From Haemonchus contortus (taxonomy: Eukaryota; Nematoda; Chromadorea; Rhabditida; Trichostrongylidae): 64,000 bases of DNA. Position numbers and translations under genes: made by a program. The stretch lies in contig LS997563.1 in NCBI GenBank assembly GCA_000469685.2, positions 29,117,897-29,181,896 on the forward strand, written 5' to 3'. Positions within the stretch are counted from its first letter, which is position 1, and the number at the start of each line of letters is the position of its first letter. The notes below the pieces were generated by a model. That model had not been told where the DNA came from, made no database searches, and saw only the letters and a list, made by a program, of their open reading frames with translations. Below are positions 14,212-27,300 of the stretch, one piece after another.

Positions 14212-16642
14212 TTATGTACTGCCCCTTACATCCCTCCCCCCACCCCTGCACATGGAAAAACCAGTAGAAGTCATTGATATGAGTAAAGTGAGAGGCCCTG
14301 TCCGGATAAAGCTATAGAATCGGTTCCTCCTTTAACTTCAATTAGTGAATTTTCAAACAGGAAGTTCTGCGGGGTCTCAGACATTCTGATGTGATAAGGG
14401 AAAAATGTGAGTTGTCGGACAGAATTTCCGTTTCAAGTACGTTCTACTTGAGAATCAAGATATCCTTCCGAATGAGAATAGCGCTGTTCATGTGCTGAAC
14501 GGCAAAAAATTGCAGAAACTGAATCAAAGATCAGGCAGTGGGATAAAAAAGAGGAACTTACTAAGTTTTTTGGTTTTATTGGCCATTATCAAGAATCGCG
14601 TAATGGAATGGAAAATCCATCCAGCTGCAAGAAGCTGTAAGATTGTTTGTATAGTAGCGCTTCCTCAATGAGCCAGATTAATTGCTGTGCTCGAGACCTA
14701 CGAGATCTTATTACTGAGCAATTAACAAAAAACGCATTTTAGTAGCCCCTGCATTACTAGTACCACAAGCCGAATGGCTGCCGCAAACCAAATCTACGCC
14801 CTTATTAGAAATCGGAACTGGCGCCGTGCCGTGCCTAGTTACCAGCCTCCAAGATTAGAAGGCTCGAATGTCCTTCTTCTGGGCTGAAAAGCTAACCCAA
14901 CCGCATCTTTTTTGGGAAATTTAGGAAAAGTATATTAACATAATTACCACTCAACTGTAATTATTACCTCAACTACAATTACCCGACATAACAATTCTTG
15001 TTTCTTATGGCCAACTTTTTTTCGAGCAGTGTGACTTGATTTGCCCCTTAAATTCCCAAAGGTGAAACCTAAATAGGTTAGTTATTTAACCGATAGTCCT
15101 TCGTGGGGAAGTTATGGAGTCCATTCGTCGGTGCTTTAGAAAATCATTCCTTATTAAAAGAATCAGCGCCGTAACAAGCAGATTCTCTCCGAATTGTGAA
15201 AGTTCTTCGGCATCATGGTAATAGCAAACCCATTAGAAAATCGCGGCTCTGGATTTCCTGTGTAACATTATCGGAGTTGGCATTTGAGAGTGAAAACGGC
15301 CAGAACGTATATTACCCATGGGATAGGCTCTTCTTACTGAAGGAATCGAATTTTCAGGAAGAGTGAAAAGTCTATCAAAACGTTATGCTGCGAAAGATGG
15401 ATTAGAAGGAAAATAGAGTAGTGCATGTTGGTAAACAGGTAAACATGATGCCATGCCGCTCGAGTTCAAGAAACGCAACAGAAAAACTTCAGTACTAGTC
15501 GGGAGTAACTGAAATGGAATTCGTTGGCAGAATGTATTTGTATCGACGGCATCTAAAGAAAACAGCAAGTTGTGAGCTGGGAGGCATCGAAAATGTAGTT
15601 GTCGCAAAGCCAAGACCATCGAAAAACAAAACGAAAGAGCACTGTTGGCATCTTGATTGTCGGAAATATGAAAAAAAGGAAGACTAAGGACATCATGAAG
15701 AATGACAAATTGCTGGGATGCATCAAGCAGTCAAGTTCCACTGAGAATTATGTAAACATGTGAAGTCATAGAATGAACTTATGAAAAATCAAAAAACCAA
15801 GAAGAAGTTAAAACTTTTCCCCATCTATCACTTCCAGTTTTAGGGGGTGATCGCAAATTCGAGTGAAATATCGATGGTGGGTTGGACTGAATAAGTTTTG
15901 GCCAGCGAACACATAATAGGAAATATCTATCCATCTCATCGCCTCAATATTTGGATTGGATGAAATCCGATTTTATCCCTCACTTCCACTACTTACCGGA
16001 CGAAGAACTGACTGTAAGGTTCAACACGGGTTTTCTATGCAGGGCGTATAGTCTACAAATGCTGTTGGTATTAATTGCAATCACAAGTTGATACCGCATC
16101 GCCATTAAAGTCACAACTTGAAGCCCGAAAGACGTAGTGGTACCGCAATCCAGTCTCACAGACAGGTACTGACTGTAAGGTTGCTCCACTCCACTCCTGC
16201 GACTCTTGCCCGAGTCATTTTTCACTGTGTCCTTTGGGTTATGGGTTTTTGTCGCTTGGAACTTTTCTATTTAACTACATGAGATTACTGTATCGGAAAT
16301 CTTTACGGCTGCGAAACCTGCCCTGTTTTCAAATCACCCAGCGCTGAAAACGGTGGAATGGCCGGGTACACCTGCAATTTCTCAAAGTAGTGGGCTCCCT
16401 AGCCTGCTTCATTGGATATTGGTGTCAGACAGATGCAAGAGCTGATGTCAAATATGCAGGAAAATGAACACAATCACAAATGAAAGGAAATTGTTAGAGA
16501 TGGGTACGGATCGTAGTTGTAGCATAAGCAAGTAAAACTAGGTGGATGACCATGTTCCCAAGTAGGAAAAGCCTAAAAATGGGAGGAGACGCTAAATCGA
16601 CTAACCTTGACAAGTGAATCAGGTGATATTGCTGGCCGTGCT

Positions 16643-16717
16643 GTGTTATCAACAAGTTAATTCATGTTCGAACAAAAAGACAAGACGTGATCGTGTTATC
16701 AACGAGTTAGTACATGT
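16643..16717. repeat. direct repeat, 25 bp copies 50 bp apart
   Basis: 'gtgttatcaac(a/g)agtta(a/g)t(t/a)catgt' occurs at 16,643-16,667 and again at 16,693-16,717, with three mismatches. Confidence 0.7.
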
Positions 16718-17739
16718 CCATTACCAGATGTATTGCGCCGTTAACTTGTGAGTTCAGGTCAAACACCAAGGTGTTCTCGTCCTCCTTGCATAACCCCTCG
16801 CTCTTCCCACCTCCTTGGAATTAGGCGGAGTTCCCATTAGGTTAATTCTTCTTTGATGCTTTCTTTCTCCCACTGAAGAAGTAATGATTACCTATCCTCT
16901 CATTTTTCGCCCAAATAAATTTATTGTGGCCATTGCTTGTGAGTAGTTCAGAGCGCCCATTAAAGAGCTCAAGATGGAGCAATGGAGCTTCCGTAGGCAT
17001 TCATTGAGGCTGGGGTATGGATTAATATGTACGAGATGCAATGGCTGAAATGCAACTGTCTAAAACCTTCAGTTCTATGAGATCTTTAAATCGAAATTAA
17101 AATAAGTCAGCAAAGATCCTCTCCTCAGCTTTCTCGAAATCTTGAAATATGCAGCTGCAAAGTTACTCTGTCCAGCAGTGCCGTTGGGTAAACTTAATCA
17201 CTCAATATTTCGAGCATATTGCTGCCTCCAAGTGTGAACGACTTAGCCGTTCAAACGGCCGGTCGCTGTCGCTGCTAGTAAGTTGTTGTATAGGAGAGTA
17301 TAGTAAGTACACAATTTCAAAAGTCTAAAATGGCAAACTGTTAAACACACAATTCACGATAAAAATGGTTCACGTGTCCCCCCCCCCCTAAGAAAACCCA
17401 GTGGCCCCCAAGAGTAACAGGAAGGACTGTTCTAGTTCCAGTTAAAGTCCCAAACCCCAACAGCTAGGGCTTAGTGGGGGCCCAGTTACCGGATCGTTCG
17501 GACTTCCCGATCCCTGATCGATGTCATGTCAGACGAGTGTCGAGGCGATACAGATTGCAATATTCGCTTTAGGACTCATACAATCAACTGATCGCCGAGA
17601 GATGGCGTGATGTTTTTCTCAAATTCTTTTTTCTCTATTATTCTTTTTGCTGCCGCGATCCCTTATATAATTTTCTCCCCAAATGGCTAAAGAAGGTGGG
17701 CTACTTTTGCTCTTTCTAGCGTTTTTTGCTAACTTGTGC

Positions 17740-18010
17740 TTGTGAGTAAATGGTGCTTACATTAGTCAGCTATTTACTCTAGGACCCACACGTACGCGAT
17801 GATACACATTGTATAGCTCGCCCAAACGCATAATAATTCTTCATTTTCCGGTCTCATTCTCGTCCAGCCCCTTTCAAGGATTTTTCGAAGCCTTTTTCAC
17901 TTTGGGAACACCAATTCACGCAGTTTCTTCGCCATCATCGCACCATTTGTCGATCTTGATCTTATTTTCCATTCTTCGTCATAGTCTGAATTACCCAATT
18001 CTAGAAATCG
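17740..18010 (+). repeat. dispersed repeat family C, copy 1
   Basis: Collinear with 24,105-24,350. Shared blocks include 'tagtcagctatt', 'tacgcgatga(t/c)acacattgt(a/t)tagct', 'tctcgtcc(a/c)gccc' and 'attcttcgtcat(a)gtctgaat'. The 87-codon frame inside it has no supporting similarity. Confidence 0.7.
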
Positions 18011-21000
18011 AAGCGCCGCAGTCCTCTTTTGATTTTGCCTGCTCGTTTTCTTCTAGAAACGTGGTGCTCTAATTTTTTTCATCCAGCTTTTCACTGATTA
18101 CTTATTTTACTATATTTAGATATCCAATACGCATTTCATAATAGTGGCATAAGGCGTGGGACAACGCACAAAAAGGCGACAGAATATTTAATTATTGATG
18201 GAGTTTCCAACGAAAAATGACAGGGAATGAAATGCGAAAGAGTCGAATGAAAGGCGTCCATTTCGGATGACGTACAGAGCCGATAAATAAAAAGTCTATG
18301 AATAATCTAACAGGGGATATGAGACCAAAAACGACGGAATCCACGTTTTCTCGGATCGCCATTAAACTTTGGCCACCGAAGGAGGTAGTGATGGCTCAAA
18401 TATCACGTATAGGGATGGGCACATAGTTAATATGCTCTGAAGGTTCGGGATGGGATTTCTTCGGGTAAAATCCTGCGAAAAGACTCAAGGGATATGATGA
18501 AGGCTCCAAAAAGCCATTGTTTCCGAGAAGTTGGTGAAGTCAAATATGGGAACGTCATTCGGAATGGTCAACATCAAAGCGTCGTGCTACGCCATAGGCT
18601 CCAATTAGCAGCGAAACTGAGGAGTTTGAGCTACTGCTTTAATCATCGATGCGCTCATAAGAAGCCTTGCATGATCAAATATGCAAATCGTGGACGAGTT
18701 GGATCACGGAGAGAATCTCCCTTTAAGATTCAACGATTAGGATAGCGGTAGATATTTGCCAAGGATATAATTGGATAATTACGAGCCATTTGAGGAAAAT
18801 GCGTAAGCCAGCATTAACACCATCAACAGCCTGCAAGATTAAGGCTTCTTTCCTACCCAGCTTTTGCAGGACTTGCAAACGAAGGTAGCTAGTGCACGAA
18901 GAGCCGTTTCTAGTGACAAAGCCAGAATATACATGGAGAGTTACAAAAACAGCTGCTACAACACAGAATATAAGGCAAAATGCTTATATGACAGATGAAT
19001 AATCAAACCCGTTCAGAGATGCGCCCATACACTTCCATTCGGAATCGGATCGCCTAGACAAAATGTTCTGACCCTGAAGGTCAGTCGACATTTCAGACGA
19101 GCCCTTAACCTTAAATAATTGTCCATATGTCCATTGCTTTGGGTTGTTATGCTTAACTTTCGTGAACGGGTAACGTTTCGGGGCTTGCATCCCGAATCAT
19201 AGGTACGGTAACGGCGCCCATTTGCCTCCCATACCTTATTCGAATAGTTTTTCAATAAGCAGCTTGATTCAACGATTTGGTGGAAAAACCCTCTGATTCG
19301 CTTACAGCGAGACGTGCGTTTGATTGTTTTTTCTATCTTTACCTATCTCGCTGACCAGTTTGATTACCCGTTATAGTTGTTTTTAGAAAAGCCTTTCGTG
19401 ATTATTTTAACATCACCGTACAACAAACAAAGTCCCGCAGAAGAGGTAAAGAGATAACAGAGCGTTGGCAAGAACACCATTTAAAATGGGAAATGCGTTT
19501 GTGTAGGTGAAAACTTAACCCAGCAGCTCGTAAGGTCATCCCGACCATTACGATGGTCTTTTTTGCCCTTTTAGCCATGTATGAATTAGCCAATCTCAAA
19601 GGATAAAAGGTTTTATTGCTACAGAGGAGATCCGATTCGTGGAAATAGTCGTGAATAAAAAGTCATGGCAAATGCATAAGGTATAAGCTTTTTTTGTTGT
19701 GGTGTTTTTATGGTCGCCATTCCCCGCTCCTTCTAATTTGTCATAGCCAACAAAGCCCCCCAGGATCAGGTTCTCCTTCTCTTCCATCTTCCATCTCGTG
19801 AAGAGCTTTCGAAATATCCCAAAACATTTTCTGTGGTCTCTCTGTAATGATGACTTATGAGCACAACAGAACAAATAAGGTATTAAGGGATTCAAAAAGA
19901 GCCCTATGGGAGGAAGGCTAATGAGGGGAACATAGGCTGACGCAGCCGCCTCGTTCGAAATTAATAGTGATTCGATTGTCGGCAAAACAATTAGAGATAC
20001 CAGGAAATACGGAATAAGGACGGAATTCGTCCGTGACCATAGAGAAAATCGATGAGTCGGGGAAATTTCTCAGTTTCTTCTTCCAGACTACCAACAACTG
20101 CACTGATGACCGTGTGTAGCTTCAGATCGAGGCAATGGAAATCTTCGGCTCATAAGAAATTAGAAGGCCTGTTTTCAAGTAATTGGTCAAAAATAGCAAG
20201 AAGTTCTCCTCGAACTAGGCGCCTAAGAATCACTTGTGGGTGCTAGAGGCATCGTAAACTACATAATATAGCCAAAAATCTTATGAGTAATCTACTTCAT
20301 GTCAGTTCAGGAAGTAGGCGTGAAGTGGAAAGCTTGAATACAAGAAAAAGTCCTTGAAAAAGTAGTGCTAGGTGGCTTTCAACCGTGTTTCTGGGTCCAG
20401 CCCACTTCTTAATTGCCAAATCCCAGGGGACGAAGTGGCGGTTTTCATCAAAAGCAGTCAGAATAAGTGCACATTTACTTTTACCCTCAAGGTTCATGTG
20501 AACCTCGGGAAGAAAAATTGGAGTTTAGACGAGAAACAGCAACCATCAGATCGATGTGCCATGTTTTGAAAATGTGCTTGGATCAACCGTGTAGTACTCA
20601 ACTCAGTATTTGAAACCCGACAAAAATCATGGATGGAAAATTGTTGGGCGAAGCCACGGGGTGTGAGGCTTTGCCAAATCTCATTCAGATTGGGTCAGTA
20701 ATCTGAATAATATAATACGCCTTCCCTCCCCTTCCACTAAGCGAGTATGCGTCGCTCCGGGGTCGTTACTCAAGAGCCCAGTTTACCCGAGGGCGGGCAC
20801 AATAAAGTAAGTATCAACGACTTCCTGGATCCTATTTGGAAAGTGCATGAAACCCTTTAGTCAGAATTTCTTGGAAGAAAGTGAGATGTTGTGCAATATT
20901 AAGGGCTATTGCTCTTGGGATGAGTTTTTTCGAAAAGAGGGAAGGAGCTGCAAGGCCGAGAAAATTCACAATGACGTTGCAGACTTCACGCTCGACGGCT

Positions 21001-22330
21001 TCCGTTAGCCTTTATGCAACAGCCACCCTCTGGAAAGTGGCTTCATCGCTGTATGACTAAGTAACAATCACGAGGCAAGAAGTCAAAAGTTTGGAAATAC
21101 AATGAGCTTGTTCCCCCGGACGGAGAGAGGTTCATTAGTGATCACAAGAGAAGAAGTTTTTCGAAATGATGCTATTCATGAAATCAAAGAATGAGACGAC
21201 CACGAGTTGGCCAAAATCGCTAGAATAGCGGCGGGTGGATCGACGTCTCGCCGTCGTCTTGTGTGAGTTGCAATCGCCAGCGGCTTAAACATGGGCGGAG
21301 CCGTCGTGCGAGGGACTGCAATGGAGTGCTGAGTCAGATTTATGAATGGCTCGCCATCCTCAATTTCAGCCGAATCGATTCAGTATGGACCCTTGGGGAG
21401 AGTGGTCCCCGGTCGTGCACTCCGAGACACTTATTAGATCGTCGGGCAACGCGCATCATCCCTAATCGTGGCCAGAAAAACTCAGTCATTTCCTGCGAAG
21501 CTTACAGCCTATGAAGTTCAGTAACGTGTGACAATTACTATGTCAGCTACTAAGAAGGCGGAAACATTTGCTTTCTGACAATTCAATTTCAACGTTGTGC
21601 CTTGCGCGGAAAACAGGATTTCCGTAGCGGTTCCCTTGGAATGGAAACTACACTAGCCTTCGAAGTTTCAATTATACAAGTGTTATGTCAGAACATTCGG
21701 TGCAGGTGGTCTTGAAGAGTGAGCTATGAAAACTGCCTCCACCTCTTAGAATACGGCCGTGAAGCTTATGTATAGCGAAGCTCAGAATCTTGAACGCTAA
21801 TCAAAGTGATAAAGAAAGCGACCCCTCGAAACGGCTATGCGTCTGATTAACGTATCGGTGGATATGACCTTCTAGGTGGGCTTGGTTAATCCTGAGTAGA
21901 GGGAAGCCTGGTTAATTGGGAACGCTGCTGACCAGAATCCCGGGTCATACTTGCGGTAGTGACGCCACTTAGCACTTTTTTTACAAGATATAATGATTCT
22001 AACGTAAAGAAGGGGATGTAAATCGTACTGATAAATTACCTTGTAAAGTAGATTCTGCTCAAATGATTGAGGTTAGTCAAAATCTCAGGAAGGCGAGTGC
22101 CCGATGGCGAGGTGTTGCTTTACTCTTATTCTGTTATTCTCTGCAACCAGTCGGTTCGCGCGGCTAACGCCGGGCTTCCTTCCATCTTTGACGAAGCTGC
22201 AGTAATCGTTTCAGTTTCTACTCCTTTTTTTGAAACAAATACCTTTTCCTGTACACGAGGTCTTGCAAGGAATAGACAAGGCAGTGCAATGGTATCCAGT
22301 GGATGTCGTTGCTTACGCCTTTCATTTGAA
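18011..22330. other. gene-poor stretch, no supported features
   Basis: Scattered frames of 60-130 codons (for example minus 19,596-19,985) show no recognisable domain and no consistent splice partners. A GC-rich patch at 21,229-21,480 may be an old repeat. Confidence 0.5.
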
Positions 22331-22339
22331 TTCTCCATC

Positions 22340-23351
22340 TTTTGCTATCTTTCTTGAAAATAAATATCCAATAAAGAGTCAACTGATAGGTAAGGTACTG
22401 TGTACTAACAAACGTCTCCAATGATGATGACACCATTATCTGATGTCATTATCATTAAACATTTTTCTTTACGGAGATATCATTAGTAGGGAATTCAAGA
22501 TTACAGTCGGTTAAGTTTTGTCAGAAATGGTATCGAACAAAAGGATCCCTCATTCCGTCACAAACCTCGCTGGGTTGCGGGCGTAATCTGATAGCGAGGA
22601 ATAAACGAAATTCTCGTCTGCTTATCGTGGCGCCGCTAATGGGTCCCTATCACTGCCCTTACAACTCACCTTTTTCACCCTACTCTACCATCCCGTCTTA
22701 GTGTATAAAACATACTGAGCACTCAAGACTAGGCGGCTCTTGCTCTTTTAAGCCCCTTATCAGTTCTTATCAGTTGTTATCGGTTCTTGTCCCAGAGTAC
22801 CTCCGACCACGTCACATCCTACATCACCTGTTAAAGGGGGGGGGGGGGGGGGGGGTTTCCAAACCCAGTGACTTCAGCCTTCAAGACTCTCCGCCAGCCC
22901 TTGCCCGATTGTTATCAGCCCTTGTCACCAATCACCTTCGGTCCCTTTACATCAAACACTGCCTCCTAATGTGCTCCACTAGTAATATGAACGACGTTGT
23001 AGACCTAATGGCTTCCGCCTTCTATGGCTCGTTATCAGTCTCTGACAGTTTTAATAAATACTTGGAACATCCACGGTCTCTCCTTAATCCGATCTCTTAC
23101 TAAAGCGCCAAGGCTCCAATGTTTACAAGAAGGAGGTAATGAGTTCTACGGCTCTCACCCTCTATTGCTGTTTGTCAGTTCTTTTCCCTCGGTATCACGT
23201 ATCACATATCGTCAGAATTCCCATCCTTCCGCATGTAGTCCTACCGAATTTCAATGCTCTAGGTCCACGGGAACAGGACTTATTAATTTCCGGTCAAACG
23301 CATTTACCGACACACACGCCATATACAAACACCGACAAATCAACAGAAACT
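22340..23351 (+). repeat. dispersed repeat family A, copy 1 (TTATCAGT-rich)
   Basis: Collinear with 52,745-53,690. Shared landmarks are 'tcaactgatagg', 'gataataacaccattat'-like text, 'acaaacc(t)cgctgggt', runs of 'cttatcagt(t)cttatcagttgttatc', 'cacgtcaca(t/c)cc' and a terminal 'gacacacacgcc...acaaac' block. It holds a G20 run at 22,836-22,855. Its 3' end is where the TTAA MITE at 23,356 is inserted. Its class is not known to me; a non-autonomous LINE-mobilised element is possible. Confidence 0.65.
22836..22855 (+). repeat. G20 homopolymer
   Basis: Twenty consecutive G residues, directly visible. The length may be unreliable in an assembly. Confidence 0.95.
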
Positions 23352-23355
23352 TTAA

Positions 23356-23966
23356 CACGTTGACGACGAGAGCGTTTTTCGTTTGCGCGCCCACGGGACG
23401 AGACCGTTTGAAGGCGCTGACTAATCGTCGGTTACCATTGGCGGACCTCGTCCCAAGGGACAGACACCTATTGAATTTGCTGTATTCACGAGTAATAAGA
23501 TTCTAATTGTGTGAAACAAGTGAAAACTCCTGGAAACGAAAGAAAAACTTGTAATCTGTCAAGATTTGGGTGAATTCTCCAAAACCATGGGCTTTGTAGA
23601 CCATCTCGCTGTATGAGGCTTTGAATCGTGAAAATTCATAGAAAGCACTATTTAAACGTTCGGCGGGAACAAGATTAGAGGTAAGGCGCCAATTGTTGGA
23701 AGGAGTTCAAATTTTAATTGCTATCTGATATGATGTATGACTCCTAACTCGATACTTAATATTTCCATAAAAACCTTAGATTTAGATGGATCATGGGTCG
23801 ACGCTAAAGTTAGTGAGTAAATAAGTAAATGTAAAATATGAAACAAAAAAACCTGGGAATTTCTTCATTTGTCTGACTCACAGTACTGTCGGTCACCATT
23901 GACCGACATCGTCCCACGAGACAGACTGGCTGTCGGTCAACATTGACCGACATCGTCGTCAACGTG
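23356..23966 (+). mobile_element. TTAA-flanked piggyBac-like MITE (element 1)
   Basis: A 611-bp element bounded by TTAA at 23,352-23,355 and 23,967-23,970. Its terminal inverted repeats read cacgttgacgacga from each end. TTAA duplication is the hallmark of piggyBac-type transposases. No transposase frame is present, so it is non-autonomous. The right end carries two 22-nt hairpins at 23,887-23,908 and 23,931-23,952. Each has a 9-bp stem TGTCGGTCA/TGACCGACA and a 4-nt loop, and they are separated by a 22-nt spacer containing 'cgtcccacgagacagac'. A decayed third hairpin-like 'gtcggttaccattggcggac' sits in the left half. Confidence 0.8.
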
Positions 23967-24104
23967 TTAAGCGAATCATACATAGTAGGATTCTTTTTGC
24001 TGCTGCGGTGTATTCAACTACTGGATGGAAATAAGTGAATTATTTTTACTGTTAATAGTGTCTCTATTGATGTTTACGAGTGAATAAATTTCGAAGGTCC
24101 TTTT

Positions 24105-24350
24105 GCATACTGTAGTCAGCTATTCGCACCAAGACCCTTTGTACGCGATGACACACATTGTTTAGCTTTTCCAACAACCCCCCCCCCCCCACCCCTCATC
24201 CCTATCATCATTTTTCTGACCTTGTTCTCGTCCCGCCCTTTTTTACCGACTTAGTCTTTTTTTCTTTTTGGGAGCACTGACTCACGTTTTTTCTTCGCCT
24301 GCATCGCAGTATTTTCCAACTTTTTTTAATTCTTCGTCATAATCTGAATA
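24105..24350 (+). repeat. dispersed repeat family C, copy 2
   Basis: Matches 17,740-18,010 in order. It contains a C13 run at 24,178-24,190 that the first copy lacks. Confidence 0.7.
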
Positions 24351-27300
24351 AAACTCGGAATTATCGTGAACTTTGCCTTTATAGTGGCGCGGACCACTTC
24401 CCATTTAGGATAGATTCGAAAAAATAGGCGCTGCACTACCATCCAATGTGCTTCGTTGGATTGAAGGATGGCATAAATCAGATGCTGTCCAATAATAACG
24501 AGCGTCATCAGCTTTGATCAATTTTTTCTCGAGTGGGTGATGTGAGTGAGTTAATCAGGAAGACCCTGTCTGAATGAGAAGTTGGTTTGCTCTCTTTGAC
24601 GAGCGCATTATTTTTAAACATTTCCGCAGTATTTTTTTTTTCACGAAGACCAAGCCTTGCTGAAAAATAAAAATACAGATAGCTCTCAGGAGAAGAAAAG
24701 GATGCCACTTTTATGTAGAAATCTGGCTGGCCGTTGTATGGGTGAATATAAAATATTGTTGAGCCATGTTCAAAACTCATCTCATACTGCTGCATGAAAA
24801 AACATTTTTGGAAATTCCCGTTCTTCTCCGCAAATCGCTTCAGTTTCATCGGAATACCCCAAAAATAGCAAAAATTCAATAGAAACAAATGTAAGGGCTT
24901 GTCTACATAGATGTCGCAGTAGCGAGCCCGATCGCCACAACACTGTTCTCCAGCTCCTCAGCGACTGTTGGATTGCCTTCTCGGAGCCTTCTTCATATCA
25001 ATTACGTACCGTTTTTTTTCTGATTCAGGTGATGCACCTTATTTTCGTTTCACCAGCTTATGTTTGTTATAAAAAGCGAAAAAGTTAGTGCTCAACGTAA
25101 CTGCATAAGTAATGTATGCTGTTCTACGAAGGTCTTGGAGCAGCCATTAACACGTCAACATCAAAGTTCCATAACAAGCAGCCGTTGCGTAGCCTACGAT
25201 TCACATTGGTCATTTCATCCATTCGGAAATTTCGGTGGCTGGCAGTGGTAACCGTAAATGACTGACTATGGGCTCGATCGTTTCTAAAAACACTTACTAG
25301 AGCACACACAAGAATGAGGTCCTTTCTTCCTATTATCAGTATGCTTATTGTAAATAGATCGAGTACAATCGGAGCTGCAGTGTAGTCATGGGAAGAGGCA
25401 TTTGAGGACACTTCATTGTTAATGCCAAATTGAAACGATCAAAAATCGGGATGGTCGGCACTGCTTCCTGATACCAGAGGTGTGGTTCGGGTATGAAAGG
25501 CTAAACGAGTAGAATGAGTGTAAAAACTTTAAGTGGTGCAGACTACTTTAGTTTACCTCTTGTCAACTATTTGATAATAAAAAATAAAAGAACGTTCAGA
25601 AAAAAAGAAGTGCACTGCTCGAGGAGAAGATTAGTGATCGTCCCAAAAAAGGATGAAGTGTGACAGACTCTAGAAAAAAGCAGCTCAGAGAATAGACTAC
25701 GGCTAATGCCGAAACAGCACCTTGCTCCCCCTCTTGTAAGTTGTCGTGACCGTTTGGGGCACTACGTGACGGCTTTCCTACGGCATCTAATTCCGTTGCC
25801 TTTCTTGATCCTATAACCTTCTCAATGCGTCATCGCAACGGGTAGCTATTTCAATTTTAGCAGACGAGGGCGGTCAGCATGGCCGTGCTGCTGTCCTCGT
25901 TCCTGACCCGATATAGTCGAAAAAAATCGCAGGCCGATCTGAGCATCCTCACTTGAGCGGAGCAAAGTTGTTCTTAGACTTCTTGCTTGCAAGAGAACTT
26001 TCACTGTCGTAGAAGATCGTGTAAATCACCACTGCTCTGGACACCTTTTCCTTGAGAGTCCTATAGCATAGCCGGCCGCAGAGGACACCAGTTGACTTTC
26101 ACCATCTTATTAATGCCGCACTCATTTGGGCTTTTACAGCCTGGTCCACGCTAGTTTCAACGGCTAGGTCATTCACCAGGTCTCGAAACACCCGGACCTT
26201 TCTTTGAGACTTCCTCAATACATGAACTCTTTCCTTTTAACCATGCTTCCACCTGCATGTACTAGACGCAGTCTTCAGCGTATGTTTCTATTCACGCTCA
26301 AAACACCTTTTCTCGTGATAGGAGTCATAGGATCGTCAATTGCACGGGTCCCTTATAATAGGTTGTTTTGCTTTGGATGCAAATGCGCTTTAACTGAGTA
26401 AATTTAAAATGAATGAGGATAAGTCGCCGCTCAAAACGCTTTCGGATGATCATCCAATGAACGAAGACAAGTTACCTGGTTTTAGATGCCTGAGATTCCC
26501 GAACAGGAAACCAAATCCGTCTTACTTGATAGTACCAGCCACAGCATCTTCCTCCACCATCTCTCGGTCGACAAATTTGCGCCTGAATTCTGAAATTTTG
26601 TCATATTGCGAAATCGAGGCCCCATCTTATACCATACCTGCGGTTATAAGGAGTCCCAGAGATTGTATAATGTGAATGCCATTCCCATAGAGTACGAGTT
26701 TCAACAGCATTGTAGAGGTTACACCATTCACAAGGGGCCAATGTCAGCTCGTCACGCCATGGCAGCAACTGAAATCTCGTCCGAGTAACTTTTCCATGTC
26801 ATTTCCACAATATTAACTTCGAACAATCCCTATTTGTACTACTTCCAGGAACCCTACTTCTCTCGAAATGGTGAAATTTTCTCGCTTCCTTCGCCACTGG
26901 CGCACTATTTCCAAACAATACTTCCGCTTTACAACTTAAAAAGGGTGCCTCTAAATTATCGCGAACTGTGCCTTTAACACGCTTAATGCACAGCCAAACA
27001 GCTTATAAAGCTTACGTCAAGGTGTTGCTGCATCCACCTTGATTCATTTTAGATGAAGAAGAAGAAGGAGTAAGTTCAACTTTGCTGCCAAAAGAAGAAC
27101 TGTATCATGAAGCAATTCTTATTTTAAGTAATCGAGTTTTCACGCATTAATTTGAACTGATAGAGAGAGGTCTTCTGCGTTAGAGAACATGACATAACCA
27201 GTAAGAACTGCTTCAAAAAGTAGTATTCAAACTATTCTTCGGCTTCTTCGACTACTACGGTTCTGTATGGATGTCGAGCTCTTTCGATATAACACATGAC

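Larger units (their letters stand above)
12623..17700. other. gene-poor intergenic stretch
   Basis: No supported gene. A 78-codon minus-strand frame at 15,989-16,225 ends at a good donor (GTAAGT) but resembles nothing I recognise. Simple repeats at 14,186-14,211 and a C11 run at 17,378-17,388 are the only clear structure apart from the direct repeat listed separately. Confidence 0.55.

Noticed and set aside
23024..23506. 160-codon plus-strand frame
   Set aside because: Crosses from repeat family A into the TTAA MITE, so it cannot be one ancestral gene.
24508..24888. 126-codon minus-strand frame
   Set aside because: Aromatic-rich, without a recognised domain or splice context; kept only as a note in the gene-poor stretch.
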